Shown here piece by piece: positions 43,964 through 53,558 of a stretch of 64,000 bases of DNA (positions are counted from its first letter, which is position 1; each line of letters starts with the position of its first letter). This DNA is from Occallatibacter riparius (GTDB taxonomy: Bacteria > Acidobacteriota > Terriglobia > Terriglobales > Acidobacteriaceae). The translations under genes were made by a program, and so were the position numbers. The stretch covers positions 124,001 to 188,000 of the forward strand of contig NZ_CP093313.1 of assembly GCF_025264625.1 (NCBI RefSeq), read 5' to 3'. The notes under the pieces are model-generated. The model ran no database searches. It was not told where the DNA came from and was given only the letters and a program-made list of their open reading frames with translations.

Positions 43964-44041
43964 ATGGGTTCCAAAGCCAGGGAGAGGATTGCGAAGGCGC
44001 AGCGGAAGCGGTGGGCAGCACAGAAGAAAGCTGCAAAGTGA
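43964..44041 (+). CDS. Basic C-terminal tail fragment
   Basis: A 25-residue frame (GSKARERIAKAQRKRWAAQK, then KAAK) identical in style to the basic tails found at the end of many acidobacterial and planctomycetal regulators. The body of the gene is not recognisable upstream, so this is probably a remnant. Confidence 0.3.
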   Translation: MGSKARERIAKAQRKRWAAQKKAAK

Positions 44042-44434
44042 GCGTCGCGCCAGCTAATGTTGCCGGCGATGGAATCAAGGGTTAGCGCAGGCGCGTATCG
44101 GATTGGCACCGAGCATCGCCGCAAGGTTCGACAACGGGTTCGATTTGATGTTGCAGAGCGGGCAGTGGTGCGCGATAGACGAAATGTCGTGAGACGCCCG
44201 TGCACCGACTTCCCCTACTTCGTTCAATTGAAGCGGAACTCCCGCTGTGGATTGCGATCACCTCAAGTCGGCGTGCCGATTCCTTGCCTTTTCCCTCGTA
44301 ATTGGCAGCAATTTGAGAGGTCAAAGCTGGAATGATGTTCTGCAAGCGAGGCGAATGAACGCTTGCAAATACGATAGGTATGGCTGTTCGCCATCCAGAT
44401 GCAACAACGCTCGATGAGTTCAGTAGCCCGTGGC
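44042..44434. other. Stretch without recognisable gene
   Basis: Overlapping short frames on both strands without motifs, between the tail fragment and the phosphoesterase gene. Confidence 0.35.
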
Positions 44435-45748
44435 TCACTGAGCGGCCGGAAAGCCATATTGATTAGCTAGGCTCGCAATGAGGAACCACTCATTCTGCTC
44501 GCCGCCGGGTACGGGATCTTCGGGCGTTAATCCGGAGGCGCACACACCGCCAAACGGGCCGACGGGTACAGCAAAGACAGGAGCGTTCAAGTCCGGATGG
44601 TCAAAATTGAGTATGGCCGCCAGATTATTTGCGGAGGCGTCCCGCACCGTAAGCGGAGCGAGGTTCCATCGCCATTCAATGAGCTTCAACAGAGAGGTGT
44701 GATCGAACTCGCGCCGGCCCAGCGAGTGCCTTCGTGCGAAGGGCGAGATGATCAGCGCAGGCACGCGGAACCCTAGCCGGCCATCGCTCCCCACAGCGGC
44801 ATCCGCCGCCGGGATCGGACCAAGAGGCGGAGCTACATGATCAAAGAACCCGCCCCACTCATCGAATGTCATGATGAGAAGGGTATTTTGCCATGCCGGG
44901 CTGCTGGTTACAGCGGTGTAGATCTGATTGAGAAATGCTTCGCCGTTGCGAATATCCGCGTGAGGATGGTCGTCGTTGGAAGTGCCACTCGCCTCGTCGA
45001 TGAATCGCGGGTCTACGTAAGAAACCTGGGGAAGCATCCCGATCTCACACGCGGCAAGAAATTCGGCATAGGGGCGCGTTATGCCCAGGTACTTCGATCC
45101 CCAGAGAGCGGTAAACGGGACGTCGTTGAAGAAGTACCGGCCATCAATTCCGGCGGCGGCAAGGCGGTCCCAGATTGTCGGAAGCGTCGACAGATTTGTG
45201 CTTTGATCGAGACGATCGGTCTGAGCGGCGTGCATGTAGAAACGATTGGGATAGGTGGGCGCAAGGATCGCGGCGAAATAGTGATCGCAGGTCGTCCAGT
45301 AAGTCGCGGCCTGGCTCAAAAAGCTGAGGTCGCTCGCCTCATAGTAGCCGATGGGAAACAAATCGTTTGTCGCGGCGCGAAGCCAGCCGTCGCACCTACC
45401 CCCGTCAAACTGGATACGGCCACCGGCATAGGAGTGGTCGGGATCGGCCAACGCACAGTTCTGGTAGTCGGTGAGATGGTAAGTGGCATGGGGCTGCCCT
45501 GATTTGTTGAGATAAGTGAGACCGGCCTGCTTTCCGTTTGCATGCGGCAGCCAACCCAGGACGTGATCGAAGGAGCGATTTTCCATCGCCACGAAAACAA
45601 TGTGTTCGATCCCAGAGTTGTGCGGGGAAGGCAATGCGTGCTCTTCTTCCTCGAGAAGGAAAGAGGAGACCGCCCCAGCATTAGCCGCTTTAGCCAACGA
45701 CGCCGCACCCAATGTACCTAGAAACCCGCGCCGCGATATCTTGTGCAT
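44435..45748 (-). CDS. Tat-exported phosphoesterase (phospholipase C/acid phosphatase family)
   Basis: A 437-residue exported hydrolase. The twin-arginine signal SRRGFLGTLGAASLAKAA follows the ATG directly. The alkaline-phosphatase-like phosphoesterase domain shows IEHIVFVAMENRSFDHVLGW (metal Glu and Asn, with the following Ser as possible nucleophile), YPNRFYMHAAQTD, VDPRFIDEASGTSNDDHPHA, IMTFDEWGGFFDHVAPP and FDHTSLLKLIEWRW. These match bacterial phospholipase C and AcpA-type acid phosphatases, which release phosphate or phosphoalcohols outside the cell. A far longer open frame upstream is ignored because the Tat signal fixes the start at 45748. Confidence 0.9.
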   Translation of the reverse strand: MHKISRRGFLGTLGAASLAKAANAGAVSSFLLEEEEHALPSPHNSGIEHIVFVAMENRSFDHVLGWLPHANGKQAGLTYLNKSGQPHATYHLTDYQNCALADPDHSYAGGRIQFDGGRCDGWLRAATNDLFPIGYYEASDLSFLSQAATYWTTCDHYFAAILAPTYPNRFYMHAAQTDRLDQSTNLSTLPTIWDRLAAAGIDGRYFFNDVPFTALWGSKYLGITRPYAEFLAACEIGMLPQVSYVDPRFIDEASGTSNDDHPHADIRNGEAFLNQIYTAVTSSPAWQNTLLIMTFDEWGGFFDHVAPPLGPIPAADAAVGSDGRLGFRVPALIISPFARRHSLGRREFDHTSLLKLIEWRWNLAPLTVRDASANNLAAILNFDHPDLNAPVFAVPVGPFGGVCASGLTPEDPVPGGEQNEWFLIASLANQYGFPAAQ

Positions 45749-46568
45749 AAGGATTATGCCCTCGTTAGGTGGATGGAAAACAGCGGCGGTTGGTTGGCCG
45801 GTCTCTAATGCACCTAAGGTTCTTAGAGGGCAACTAACGACGCAACACCGCCCGGCTACTCGACCAGAAGCTCGATGCCAAGACGAAGCAGGGATATGCG
45901 ATGAAAATGAAGGATGGATCCATGTTCGTGTTCGCGGGCTTACGCTCCTGCGCGTCCTTTGCGAAGCGAAGGAACTCGCTGGAGTCGAGCTCCTAGCGTG
46001 GTGCCCCGGATAGCTCAAGGGTGGCGGCATGACTTTGCGGCTTACCGGTGCTGGGTGAATCATTTTTCGATGAGGAACTTTGCTGATCATTCGCCCATGG
46101 CCGACAGCTGGGACCGTCTGCCGTGAACCACGGCGCGGAGTCTTCGGTGTATTACTGTCGGCGCGCCTGAGCGCCACGCTGTAACTCGGAGAACGTCTCA
46201 CCGCCGAAGAATTTCACATTCTCGGACCTTGCCCCTTCCCTCCCCCTCATCCGTGCCGAAACCAGAGCCCGGGCTCGAAGCCCCCAAGCCCGGTGCCGGT
46301 GCTGCCCTTCCATCGTGTGATCTGGACGGCAAGCGAAGATCTTGATCGAATCCTCGTCACTCAGAATGGCATCGGGCAGCAGCGCAAATGTTGACAGGCT
46401 GGATTTCGCCTCGATAAGATCCGCTGCGAACTTTCAAGGCTTTCAGCGCGCTCACGGGGTGGCAGACTGCTGCTTTTCAAGTCTCTGTCGAGTGCGGGAT
46501 TCGCCGGCGGGCTACGATCTCAGCGAGTGCAATTCTGCATTAACGAGCAGCAACCCACAGGAGCGGCA
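45749..46568. other. Divergent intergenic stretch
   Basis: 820 bases between the phosphoesterase gene and the PQQ-propeller remnant. Open frames exist but none has a recognisable motif; promoters of both flanking genes should lie here but I cannot place them. Confidence 0.35.
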
Positions 46569-47050
46569 GTGCGCAAAGTTCGTCTTGTTATCTTTGCTTC
46601 CGTCATTTCTCTTGGCGCGGCTGCGTTCGCTCAGATGGGCCAGTGGACCACCTTCGGGCATGACCCGCAGCGCTCAGGCTTCACAGACGAAGAGCATGCA
46701 TTTTCTCCGGCAAACGTGGCATCCATGTGGTTCGAATGGAATACGACCGTACCGAATCAGCCACTCTCGATGAACGGCCTGACTGCTCCCTGGTGGTGCG
46801 AGGCGTGAAGTCTACGCGGGGTCACAACAATCTCGTCATCGTGGCAGGCAGCTCGGATCACCTTTGGGCCTTGGACGCCGAAACTGGCGAGCTAGCGTGG
46901 AAGGTGGATTCCAAGCTGCGTGAACCACGGCCCGCGAATTGCGATTGGCTCTGCCCTAATGCTCTGAACGCTACTCCGGTGATCGATCCGAACAAGTCGC
47001 GCGTACAACAGCTTCATCAACAGCCCAAATAGGTCAGCGAGCATCTCAAA
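46569..47050 (+). pseudogene. Secreted quinoprotein-like beta-propeller, N-terminal remnant
   Basis: GTG 46569 with AGGAG upstream starts a signal peptide (VIFASVISLGAAAFAQ) followed by WTTFGHDPQRSGFTDEEHAF, the typical beginning of PQQ-type propellers. At about 46790 the frame breaks; the next frame continues with VVRGVKSTRGHNNLVIVAGS, then DHLWALDAETGELAWKVD and NCDWLCPNALNATPVID. One C missing from the CCC before TGGTGG would explain the break. A further frame change follows, and then the gene stops although a propeller needs several hundred more residues. Confidence 0.7.
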
Positions 47051-47066
47051 AGACTGAGGAACCAGC

Positions 47067-47939
47067 ATGTTGATCGTTTTTGGAGCTTCAGGTCACATCG
47101 GCAATGCATTGTGCACGCGCTTATTAGCGCAAGGCAAACAGGTACTCGCCCTCACTCGCGACGCACAGAGGGCTGAGCAGTTCGTGAAGCGCGGAGCGGA
47201 AGCGGCAATCATTGACGTTCAGGATACAGACGGATTGCGTTCGGTTCTGCGCAGAGGTAAAAGAGCTTTTCTCCTCAACCCTCCTGCTCCGGTCTCTTCC
47301 GACACCGACAAAGAGGAACATCGAACCGCAAGAGCTATTCTCCAAGCGCTCCAGGGAGTTTCTCTCGAAAAGGTGGTTCTTCAGTCTACCTATGGTGCGC
47401 AGCCTGGAGATTACATCGGAGATCTGAGCGTCTTGTTCGAACTTGAGCAGGGTCTCCGGCGACAATCGACTCCGCTCTCTATACTGCGAGCCGCGTACTA
47501 CATGAGCAACTGGGATCAGATGCTCACGCCAGCGAAACAGGGAAAACTGCTGACGATGTTTCCTGCTGATTTTCGCCTTCCCATGGTCGCTCCGGATGAC
47601 ATCGCAGCCGCCGCGGCGGAATTGTTAACTGCGCCGCCGGAACCATATGCAATTCACTACGTTGAGGGACCAGACATGTACACACCCTCCGACGTAGCGA
47701 AGGCTTTCAGCGCATCGCTCGAGCGAAGCGTCGAATTGGATGTGATCCCTCGCGAAAAATGGGAACAGACGTTTCTTAATCTTGGCTTCTCGCCAGAAGC
47801 GGCTCTGTCTTTTCGCCGAATGACGGCGTTAACGATCGACAGCGGCCCTGAGAAACCACGGTCACCCCGCAAAGGGCGAACTAGCCTGCAGGTTTACGTT
47901 AGAGATCTCATCATTCGTTCTGAAATGAAGAGCAAATGA
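47067..47939 (+). CDS. NmrA-like NAD(P)-binding protein
   Basis: A 290-residue atypical short-chain dehydrogenase. The nucleotide motif VFGASGHIGNALCTRLLAQG is at the N-terminus (G-x-x-G-x-x-G), followed by VLALTRDAQRAEQFVKRGAE and later LQSTYGAQPGDYIGDLSVLF, LRAAYYMSNWDQ and MVAPDDIAAAAAELL. NmrA-like proteins are redox sensors or quinone/flavonoid-type reductases; the catalytic Tyr of classical SDRs is not obvious. GAGGA lies six bases before ATG. It follows the propeller remnant and stands alone. Confidence 0.82.
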   Translation: MLIVFGASGHIGNALCTRLLAQGKQVLALTRDAQRAEQFVKRGAEAAIIDVQDTDGLRSVLRRGKRAFLLNPPAPVSSDTDKEEHRTARAILQALQGVSLEKVVLQSTYGAQPGDYIGDLSVLFELEQGLRRQSTPLSILRAAYYMSNWDQMLTPAKQGKLLTMFPADFRLPMVAPDDIAAAAAELLTAPPEPYAIHYVEGPDMYTPSDVAKAFSASLERSVELDVIPREKWEQTFLNLGFSPEAALSFRRMTALTIDSGPEKPRSPRKGRTSLQVYVRDLIIRSEMKSK

Positions 47940-48400
47940 ACGACGACCGGCTACCTCGCGCGATTTGCCCCGGTCCAGAAAATCAGCTGTCGAATACTGG
48001 ACAACTTGCGTTTCCGGCCCAGGCGGCCGGAAAAGGTGAGTGGCGATTTATCGTCCAGAATGGGGCCTTACAACCTGACGCCGTCTTGATTGGGCGTTCC
48101 GTATTTACTAGGGAGTCGTGCAGAATCGCATGACTTTTGTGTGGCATTTAGTCTTTCGCTGTGCCCACAGCATGAGTGGCAGGAGCACCAAGAAGACCGC
48201 CTACACTTTTGGGTAGTTGGTTCAGCCGCGGCGCAAGGAAATTGTGCAGAGCCTTGATCGGATAGCTGCCACTCCCGTGTTTTCCGAAGAGGTACGCGAG
48301 ACATTCCACAGTCGCTCCTCGCAGGTCAGAGAGCTAGATGGTGACGCCACAATGCAATCTACACAGGATGACTTCCGACGGACCAAAAACTCATCCCTGA
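47940..48400. other. Stretch without recognisable gene
   Basis: A plus-strand frame at 48217-48432 (RRKEIVQSLDRIAATPVFSE) is open but unidentified and lacks a ribosome-binding site. Nothing else is seen. Confidence 0.3.
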
Positions 48401-48721
48401 TTACGGACGCGTTGTTTCGATTCCACCTTTGAAGTCCTCACCGATCTCTTCTTCCGCCGCTTCTGGGTCGAGATAGATCATCCTCCATTTGCGCGGCTCC
48501 CTATCGATGGCGGCGCCATCGTGTACCTCGCCGGGATTCATGCAGATCACATCTCCTGGAGCTGCTTCTGCCACTCCCACCTCGCTCCAAGAACGGTGCC
48601 CCCCAGGCCGTCGCGGGTGAGTAATTCGATCCATTGCCCACAGGTTGAAGGGACCCGTGCTGGAACCGCAGCCCCTCGTCGGAGAAACTCTGGCAAAATG
48701 ATTTCGTGACAACAATCGCAA
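48401..48721 (-). pseudogene. AraC-type regulator, N-terminal cupin fragment
   Basis: The frame contains EAAPGDVICMNPGEVHDGAA and KWRMIYLDPE, the typical cupin end of AraC-family sugar or stress regulators. The part before it is poorly conserved, and the helix-turn-helix half is absent because the frame ends at 48401. It overlaps the start of the divergent hydrolase remnant. A truncated, non-functional gene. Confidence 0.55.
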
Positions 48722-49272
48722 TCTTTCATTCTGTTCTGGGGCTTCGGCCGGTGGAACGGGAAGCGGCAGAGCGGTTTCGCTCTCGACGGTATCAGGTGCT
48801 CTGCCGAACCTCTACGCAGGCAAACGCACTGAATCGATCGATGAAGGATTTCAATTGATGGCCGAGATCGGGTGGTCTGCCATCTATCAGAGAGCAACCG
48901 AAGCGATCAAAAAGCTACCCGGTTCATCTGTACTCGCAGGCTTCTCGATGGGGGCCGGTGTGATCCGGCAGCTTGTGGGGAGTGCGACCTGAGAGCACAG
49001 CAATTCTCCTGTTCCATGGCCTTGCTCCGATCCCGACGGATGTTCGGCCTGGGTTAAAGGTGCAGACCCATTTGGCGGAGGTCGATCCGTTCGTTTCCGC
49101 CGAACAAAGAGCCCTATGGGCTGAATCGGCACAAGCGGCTGACCTCTGGATCGAGAACCATAGCTATTCAGATACAGGCCATTTCTTTACAGATTCCAAC
49201 TCGATCGACTACAACGCCCCTGCCTCGGAACTCGCATGGAAACGAGCCTTAGATTTTCTGGATCGACTGTGA
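48706..49272 (+). pseudogene. Dienelactone-hydrolase-like protein with two frameshifts
   Basis: Three frames must be joined. The first (GTG 48706) reads TTIAIFHSVLGLRPVEREAA. The second, from about 48800, reads LYAGKRTESIDEGFQLMAEI and VLAGFSMGAGVIRQL, where the nucleophile of the family should lie (here Ser in G-F-S-M-G). The third, from about 48975, reads RPESTAILLFHGLAPIPTDV, EVDPFVSAEQ and SYSDTGHFFTD with the His. Joined, the length (about 188 residues) and motif order fit dienelactone hydrolases. Two single-base changes would restore it. Confidence 0.7.
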
Positions 49273-49341
49273 TCAGCTTGCACGGTAATCGAGGTCTTGA
49301 AGGAATCTATCGAGCGATTACGACTTCAGCGCGAAGGAAGC

Positions 49342-49743
49342 TCAGCGCAGCGGTTGGCCGATGCCAAGCAGATTTCCCTCACTGTCTTTGAACCAGGCGC
49401 CCCTCTCACCGATCCCCCTGCTGGGATAGTTTCCTGCGATTTCAGCGATTCCATTCACGGTCTTAAGACCGGGAAGATCGTATGTTTCAAAAACGACGCC
49501 ACGCGCCTTGAGTACTGCCATGGTCGCCTCGATATCATCAACTTCCCAGCCCATCTGGGTGTGGCTGCCCGATGCTTCTCCTGAAGATTCGAACAACACA
49601 AAGAAGCTGTTGCCGCTCCGGTAACGAAGGCCGCCGGGTCGCTGCTCAATTGGCTCCATGCCTAACTTGTCTGAATAGAATTTGCGAGCACGGTTCAAAT
49701 CCCGCGCTGGGAGCCGGGTAGCCACATCACTCTCATTAAGCAT
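49342..49743 (-). CDS. VOC-family (glyoxalase-like) protein
   Basis: A 133-residue vicinal-oxygen-chelate protein with two beta-alpha-beta-beta-beta units: VATRLPARDLNRARKFYSDK, LGMEPIEQRPGGLRYR and FVLFESSGEASGSHTQMGWE, then VDDIEATMAVLKARGVVFET and AWFKDSEGNLLGIGQ. The metal ligands His and Glu (S-H-T-Q and D-S-E-G-N) are in their usual positions, though the first ligand is not obvious. Relatives are lyases, dioxygenases or resistance proteins. AGGAGG lies six bases before ATG 49743. Confidence 0.85.
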   Translation of the reverse strand: MLNESDVATRLPARDLNRARKFYSDKLGMEPIEQRPGGLRYRSGNSFFVLFESSGEASGSHTQMGWEVDDIEATMAVLKARGVVFETYDLPGLKTVNGIAEIAGNYPSRGIGERGAWFKDSEGNLLGIGQPLR

Positions 49744-49865
49744 CTGCACCCTCCTATCGCCAATTCCATCATCAATTAGAGGCCGCAGATCACGTGCCCG
49801 CTTTGTTGATATGAAGATCGCTGTAAAGCATCCCATTCAATTGTTGACTTCAGATGGGATGAGAA

Positions 49866-49942
49866 GGCCGGTCTCCGGCGGGATGCGTTAAGCTCCCAAG
49901 TTATCGACGCGCTCGAGGGCGCATGAGATAAGGAGACCGGCC
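49866..49942 (+). promoter_or_regulatory. 11-bp stem that would hide the transposase ribosome-binding site
   Basis: GGCCGGTCTCC (49866-49876) is perfectly complementary to GGAGACCGGCC (49932-49942), and the right arm contains the GGAG ribosome-binding site and ends at the base before the transposase ATG. In RNA the stem would block translation. Such structures protect insertion sequences from read-through transcripts. The loop could also form part of an IS110-type bridge RNA. Confidence 0.55.
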
Positions 49943-51041
49943 ATGAAGAAGGCTAGCACTACGGCATCGCGCCGGAGCGGAAAACTGCCCGATGGACAGC
50001 TGACCATCGGGCTGGATCTGGGTGATCGATCGAGTTTCTACTGTGTCCTGAACCGAGCAGGCGAGGTGATTCAGGAGGAGAGAGTCCCAACCAACCCGGA
50101 AGCGATGAGGAAGAGGTTCGAGAAGATGCCAGCGAGTCGGATCGCGCTGGAAACGGGAACGCATTCGCCGTGGGTGCGTCGACTGCTCACGGAGTTGGGA
50201 CACGAGGCGATCGTGGCGCATTCGCGTAACGTGCGTCTGATCGGAGAGAGCCGGCGCAAGGACGACCGGCTGGACGCGCAGGCTTTGGCCAGACTGGCCA
50301 GAATCGACCCGAAGTTGCTCTCGCCGATCCAACATCGTAGCGCCCAGGCGCAGGCAGATCTGACGGTGATCCGGGGCAACCTGCAGTTGCGGACCCAACT
50401 CTTCAGTCGTAGACGAACCGAAGCCCTTCGGGTTGCGGCCGCGGATCCGCTCTCCAAAAGACTTCGTCAGCCTCGTGCCGCGCAGACCAGCGCCGTTCTT
50501 GCGCGGACTAAGGCGTAGCGCGCTGGCTCCCATGCTGAGTGCCCTTGAAGCGATCACCGCCAGGATTAGAGAGTACAACGTTCAGATCGAAACGCTGGCG
50601 GAACAGAGCTATCCGGAAGTCGCGCTGCTCAAGCAGGTGAAGGGCGTCGGCACGCTGATTGGGTTGACATACGTGCTGACGCTGGAAGACCCAAGGCGGT
50701 TTCGAAAGAGCCGCGATGCAGCCTGTTACGTGGGACTGCAGCCGGGCAGACGGAACTCCGGGCAGAGCGAGCCTCAGCTCCATATCACCAGGGAGGGAGA
50801 TTCCTATCTGCGCATGGCGCTGGTGCAAGGAGCACAACACATCCTGGGTCCATTTGGAGAGGACTCCGATTTAGGGAGATGGGGACTGAAGCTGGCGGAG
50901 CGTGGAGGCAAGAGAGGCAAGAGACGGGCGATTATCGCCGTCGCACGCAAGCTGGCGGTACTGCTTCATCATCTCTGGATCAGCTGCGAGGAGTATGAGC
51001 CGCTTCACAATACGGGAAAGCGCAGACCGGTAGCGGCATAG
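49943..51041 (+). mobile_element. IS110-family transposase gene, frameshifted
   Basis: The first frame (49943-50518) gives the RuvC-like DEDD domain: LTIGLDLGDRSSFYCVLNRA, SRIALETGTHSPWVRRLL and SRRKDDRLDAQALARLARID. Near 50400 the homology moves to another frame: LAPMLSALEAITARIREYNV, then VALLKQVKGVGTLIGLTYVL, DACY-like AACYVGLQPGRRNSGQSEPQ and KLAVLLHHLWISCEEYEPL (the transposase_20 domain with its Ser). Full length would be about 365 residues. IS110 elements have no clear terminal inverted repeats, so ends cannot be placed. The element is probably inactive as read. Confidence 0.85.
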
Positions 51042-51179
51042 TTCAGACAGGAAGCTTGAACGGAGCGAGGGAGTGCAAGCTCCTGATGCTCTCTCCGAAT
51101 TGTTTCGGGACTGACAGCGAACACAAACTCAATCTTCGGTGACAGCTCTTTCAGAGCTCGAGACCGCAAATGGATGTCT

Positions 51180-51655
51180 AGTTCTGCAAGGATGCCCTAT
51201 TCCGCTGACTCTGACCGGCATCCTCCCGGCTCATGCGCTCAATGGGGGTCTTGCGCGCCTCTGAACGATCGGAGAGGTAAGAGCAGATTGCCTTTTGACG
51301 GCCAGTCGAAGGTAATGCACTGGCCAAGGCCATCCGGCCCATCGAACAGCGTCGTTGCCACCTTCTCGTAGCGCGTCATTACATCGCTCCACGGGTTGTT
51401 GTAGCCATGTACGAACAAGCAGACATGCTTTTGCTCGTCAGGAGGTGTGGGGATGCCATCTTTGACGACTGGCGGGAACGTGTTCTGCACCACTTCCACC
51501 AGTTTCTTACGGAAATCATCCGAACCAACCGGCAGCCAATCGGCCGCCGAGGTCGAAGTTCCGCCGTCGCGAAGCACGCAGTAGCTGAGGGTTCCCATAT
51601 CGCCGCCAAATTGGCCGTTTTCCTGAATGGTCCGATTCGTGATCAGCCAGCGCAC
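51180..51655 (-). pseudogene. Alpha/beta hydrolase, N-terminal remnant with frameshift
   Basis: GTG 51655 with AGGAGG five bases upstream begins VRWLITNRTIQENGQFGGDM, then KHVCLFVHGYNNPWSDVMTR and CITFDWPSKGNLL, the front half of an alpha/beta hydrolase of the DUF900-like type (H-G-Y-N-N oxyanion region). After N-L-L the frame breaks; the next reads SYLSDRSEARKTPIER and then unrelated sequence to a stop. The catalytic Ser, Asp and His parts are absent. It ends beside the IS110 element, so truncation by insertion or rearrangement is plausible. Confidence 0.65.
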
Positions 51656-51833
51656 ACGTGCCTCCTCGTTCAAGGGATGTTGGGGAGTGTGACCCATCTT
51701 AAGCCGCCATCCGCAGCGATGCACAGAAAAATGAAATGCGCCTTTCTATTCCCTACTGCCTATTCCCTACTCCCCGTCTTCTACTCCCCGCTTCTGTACA
51801 ATGTGCCCAAGCTGTTCCCTTACAGGAGCCCCC

Positions 51834-52940
51834 ATGCGGCCGTCCTTCTCGCTCGGAATCGAAGAAGAGTACCAGACCGTCGACCCTGTCACGCGCGATC
51901 TCCGCTCCCACATCGAAACCGAGATGCTCGCGCAGGGCAAGATGCGCCTCGAAGAGCGCGTCAAGGCCGAGATGCATACCTCTGTCGTCGAAGTCGGCAC
52001 CCGCGTTTGCCGCAACATCCAGGAGGCCCGCGAAGACATCTACGACCTGCGCCGCCAGATGATCAATCTCACCGAGGAGCACGACCTCAAGCTCGTGGCC
52101 GGCGCCACGCACCCATTCGCCGACTGGCGCACCCAACAGATCTACCCCGACCCGCGCTACCACCAGGTCGTCAAGGACCTCCAGCTCGTAGCCCGCGCCA
52201 ACCTCATCTTCGGCCTGCATGTGCACGTCGGAATTGAAGACCGCGAGATGGCCATCCGGCTCATGAACTCCATGCGCTACTTCCTGCCACACATCATGGC
52301 GCTGGCCACCAACTCGCCCTTCTGGCTCGGTCTCAACACCGGCTACAAGGGCTATCGCGCCAAGGTCTTTGAGAACTTCCCCCGCACCGGCATTCCTGAC
52401 GCCTTCTCCAGCTACTCCGACTTCGACCAGTACGTGCAACTCCTCGTCAAAACCAACTGCATCGACAACGCCAAGAAGATCTGGTGGGACATCCGCCCGC
52501 ATCCCTTCTTCAACACCGTCGAAGTTCGCGCCTGCGACATCCCGCTGCGCGCTGAAGAGACTGTAGCCATCGCCGCGCTCATCCAGGCCACGGCGGCTTA
52601 CCTATGCCGCCTGCACGAGAGCAACCTCGACTTCCGCCAGTACGCGCGCCCTCTGCTGATGGAGAACAAATTCCGTGCCGTGCGCTACGGCCTCGACGGT
52701 AAGCTCATCGACTTCGGCCGCCAGGAAGAAGTACCGCTGCGCGACCTCATCGAGGAATACCTCGTCCTCGTCGATCGCGAAGTCGACGAACTCGGCAGCC
52801 GCGAAGCCATCGAAGGCATCCGCAAGATCCTGCACACAGGCACCGGCGCAGATCGCCAGTTGAAAGTCTTCGAAGAAACCAACGGCGACCTCAAAGCGGT
52901 AGTCGACTACATGATCCAGGAAACCGCCGAAGGGCTTTAG
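51834..52940 (+). CDS. ybdK: YbdK-type carboxylate-amine ligase (glutamate-cysteine ligase 2 family)
   Basis: A 368-residue cytoplasmic ligase. The start of the fold FSLGIEEEYQTVDPVTRDL carries the Glu residues that bind magnesium-ATP; further blocks are VVEVGTRVCRNIQEAREDIY, VAGATHPFADWRTQQIYPDP, IFGLHVHVGIEDREMAIRLM and FNTVEVRACDIPLRAEETVA. YbdK has weak glutamate-cysteine ligase activity in E. coli; the true product in Acidobacteria is unknown. ATG 51834 has CAGGAG six bases upstream. From here to the window end the codons are strongly C-ending, unlike the preceding 10 kb. Confidence 0.9.
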   Translation: MRPSFSLGIEEEYQTVDPVTRDLRSHIETEMLAQGKMRLEERVKAEMHTSVVEVGTRVCRNIQEAREDIYDLRRQMINLTEEHDLKLVAGATHPFADWRTQQIYPDPRYHQVVKDLQLVARANLIFGLHVHVGIEDREMAIRLMNSMRYFLPHIMALATNSPFWLGLNTGYKGYRAKVFENFPRTGIPDAFSSYSDFDQYVQLLVKTNCIDNAKKIWWDIRPHPFFNTVEVRACDIPLRAEETVAIAALIQATAAYLCRLHESNLDFRQYARPLLMENKFRAVRYGLDGKLIDFGRQEEVPLRDLIEEYLVLVDREVDELGSREAIEGIRKILHTGTGADRQLKVFEETNGDLKAVVDYMIQETAEGL

Positions 52941-53048
52941 CTATCACGGGTCGATAGCCTCCTGAGTCATACCGGTCGCATACTGCTGCTCTCCTGTAGC
53001 ATCGGATCAGCCGTGCAGCCATATCGAACCTGGAGGGGAGAAGAATCA

Positions 53049-53405
53049 GTGACGAGAAACGAGGCATTGAACCTGGCCATCCATTGGATCGCGGCATGGA
53101 ACGCCCATGACCTGGACCTGATCATGAGTCATTATGAGGACTCGGTGGAGTTGACTTCGCCCGCTGCCGCCCAGTTGTTAGGCACGCCGGATGGCACCGT
53201 GAAGGGAAAGGCAAATTTGAGAGCTTACTTTCAGCGAGGGCTGGAAGCCTACCCTGAGCTCACCTTTCACCTTGAGAATGTGTTGGCGGGTCTAAATAGC
53301 GTCGTCCTTTACTACGCGAACCAGAAGAAGACACATACGGCAGAGTTCATGGAATTTTCAGCGAGTGGAAAAGTGGCTCGAGTCATAGCCCACTACAGCG
53401 CGTAA
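53049..53405 (+). CDS. SnoaL/NTF2-like protein
   Basis: A 118-residue cone-shaped alpha+beta protein: ALNLAIHWIAAWNAHDLDLI, MSHYEDSVELTSPAAAQLLG, the VKGKANLRAYFQRGLEAYPE block and VVLYYANQKKTHTAEFMEFS. This pattern is the SnoaL-like polyketide cyclase/limonene-epoxide-hydrolase type of the NTF2 superfamily, whose functions range widely. GTG 53049 with a GGAG upstream is preferred. Substrate unknown. Confidence 0.8.
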   Translation: MTRNEALNLAIHWIAAWNAHDLDLIMSHYEDSVELTSPAAAQLLGTPDGTVKGKANLRAYFQRGLEAYPELTFHLENVLAGLNSVVLYYANQKKTHTAEFMEFSASGKVARVIAHYSA

Positions 53406-53558
53406 ACAGAGAGATCGCGCATATCAGACGCCTCGATTTCGAATCTATTGCCCCAACCCGCTCCCCATCACCAAGCACATATTCACACGGTTGTTACAGC
53501 ACCTTCATCCGAACGAAAGATCTCCTCCTAAGAGTGTCTTTTGGAGGAGATTCCCCAA

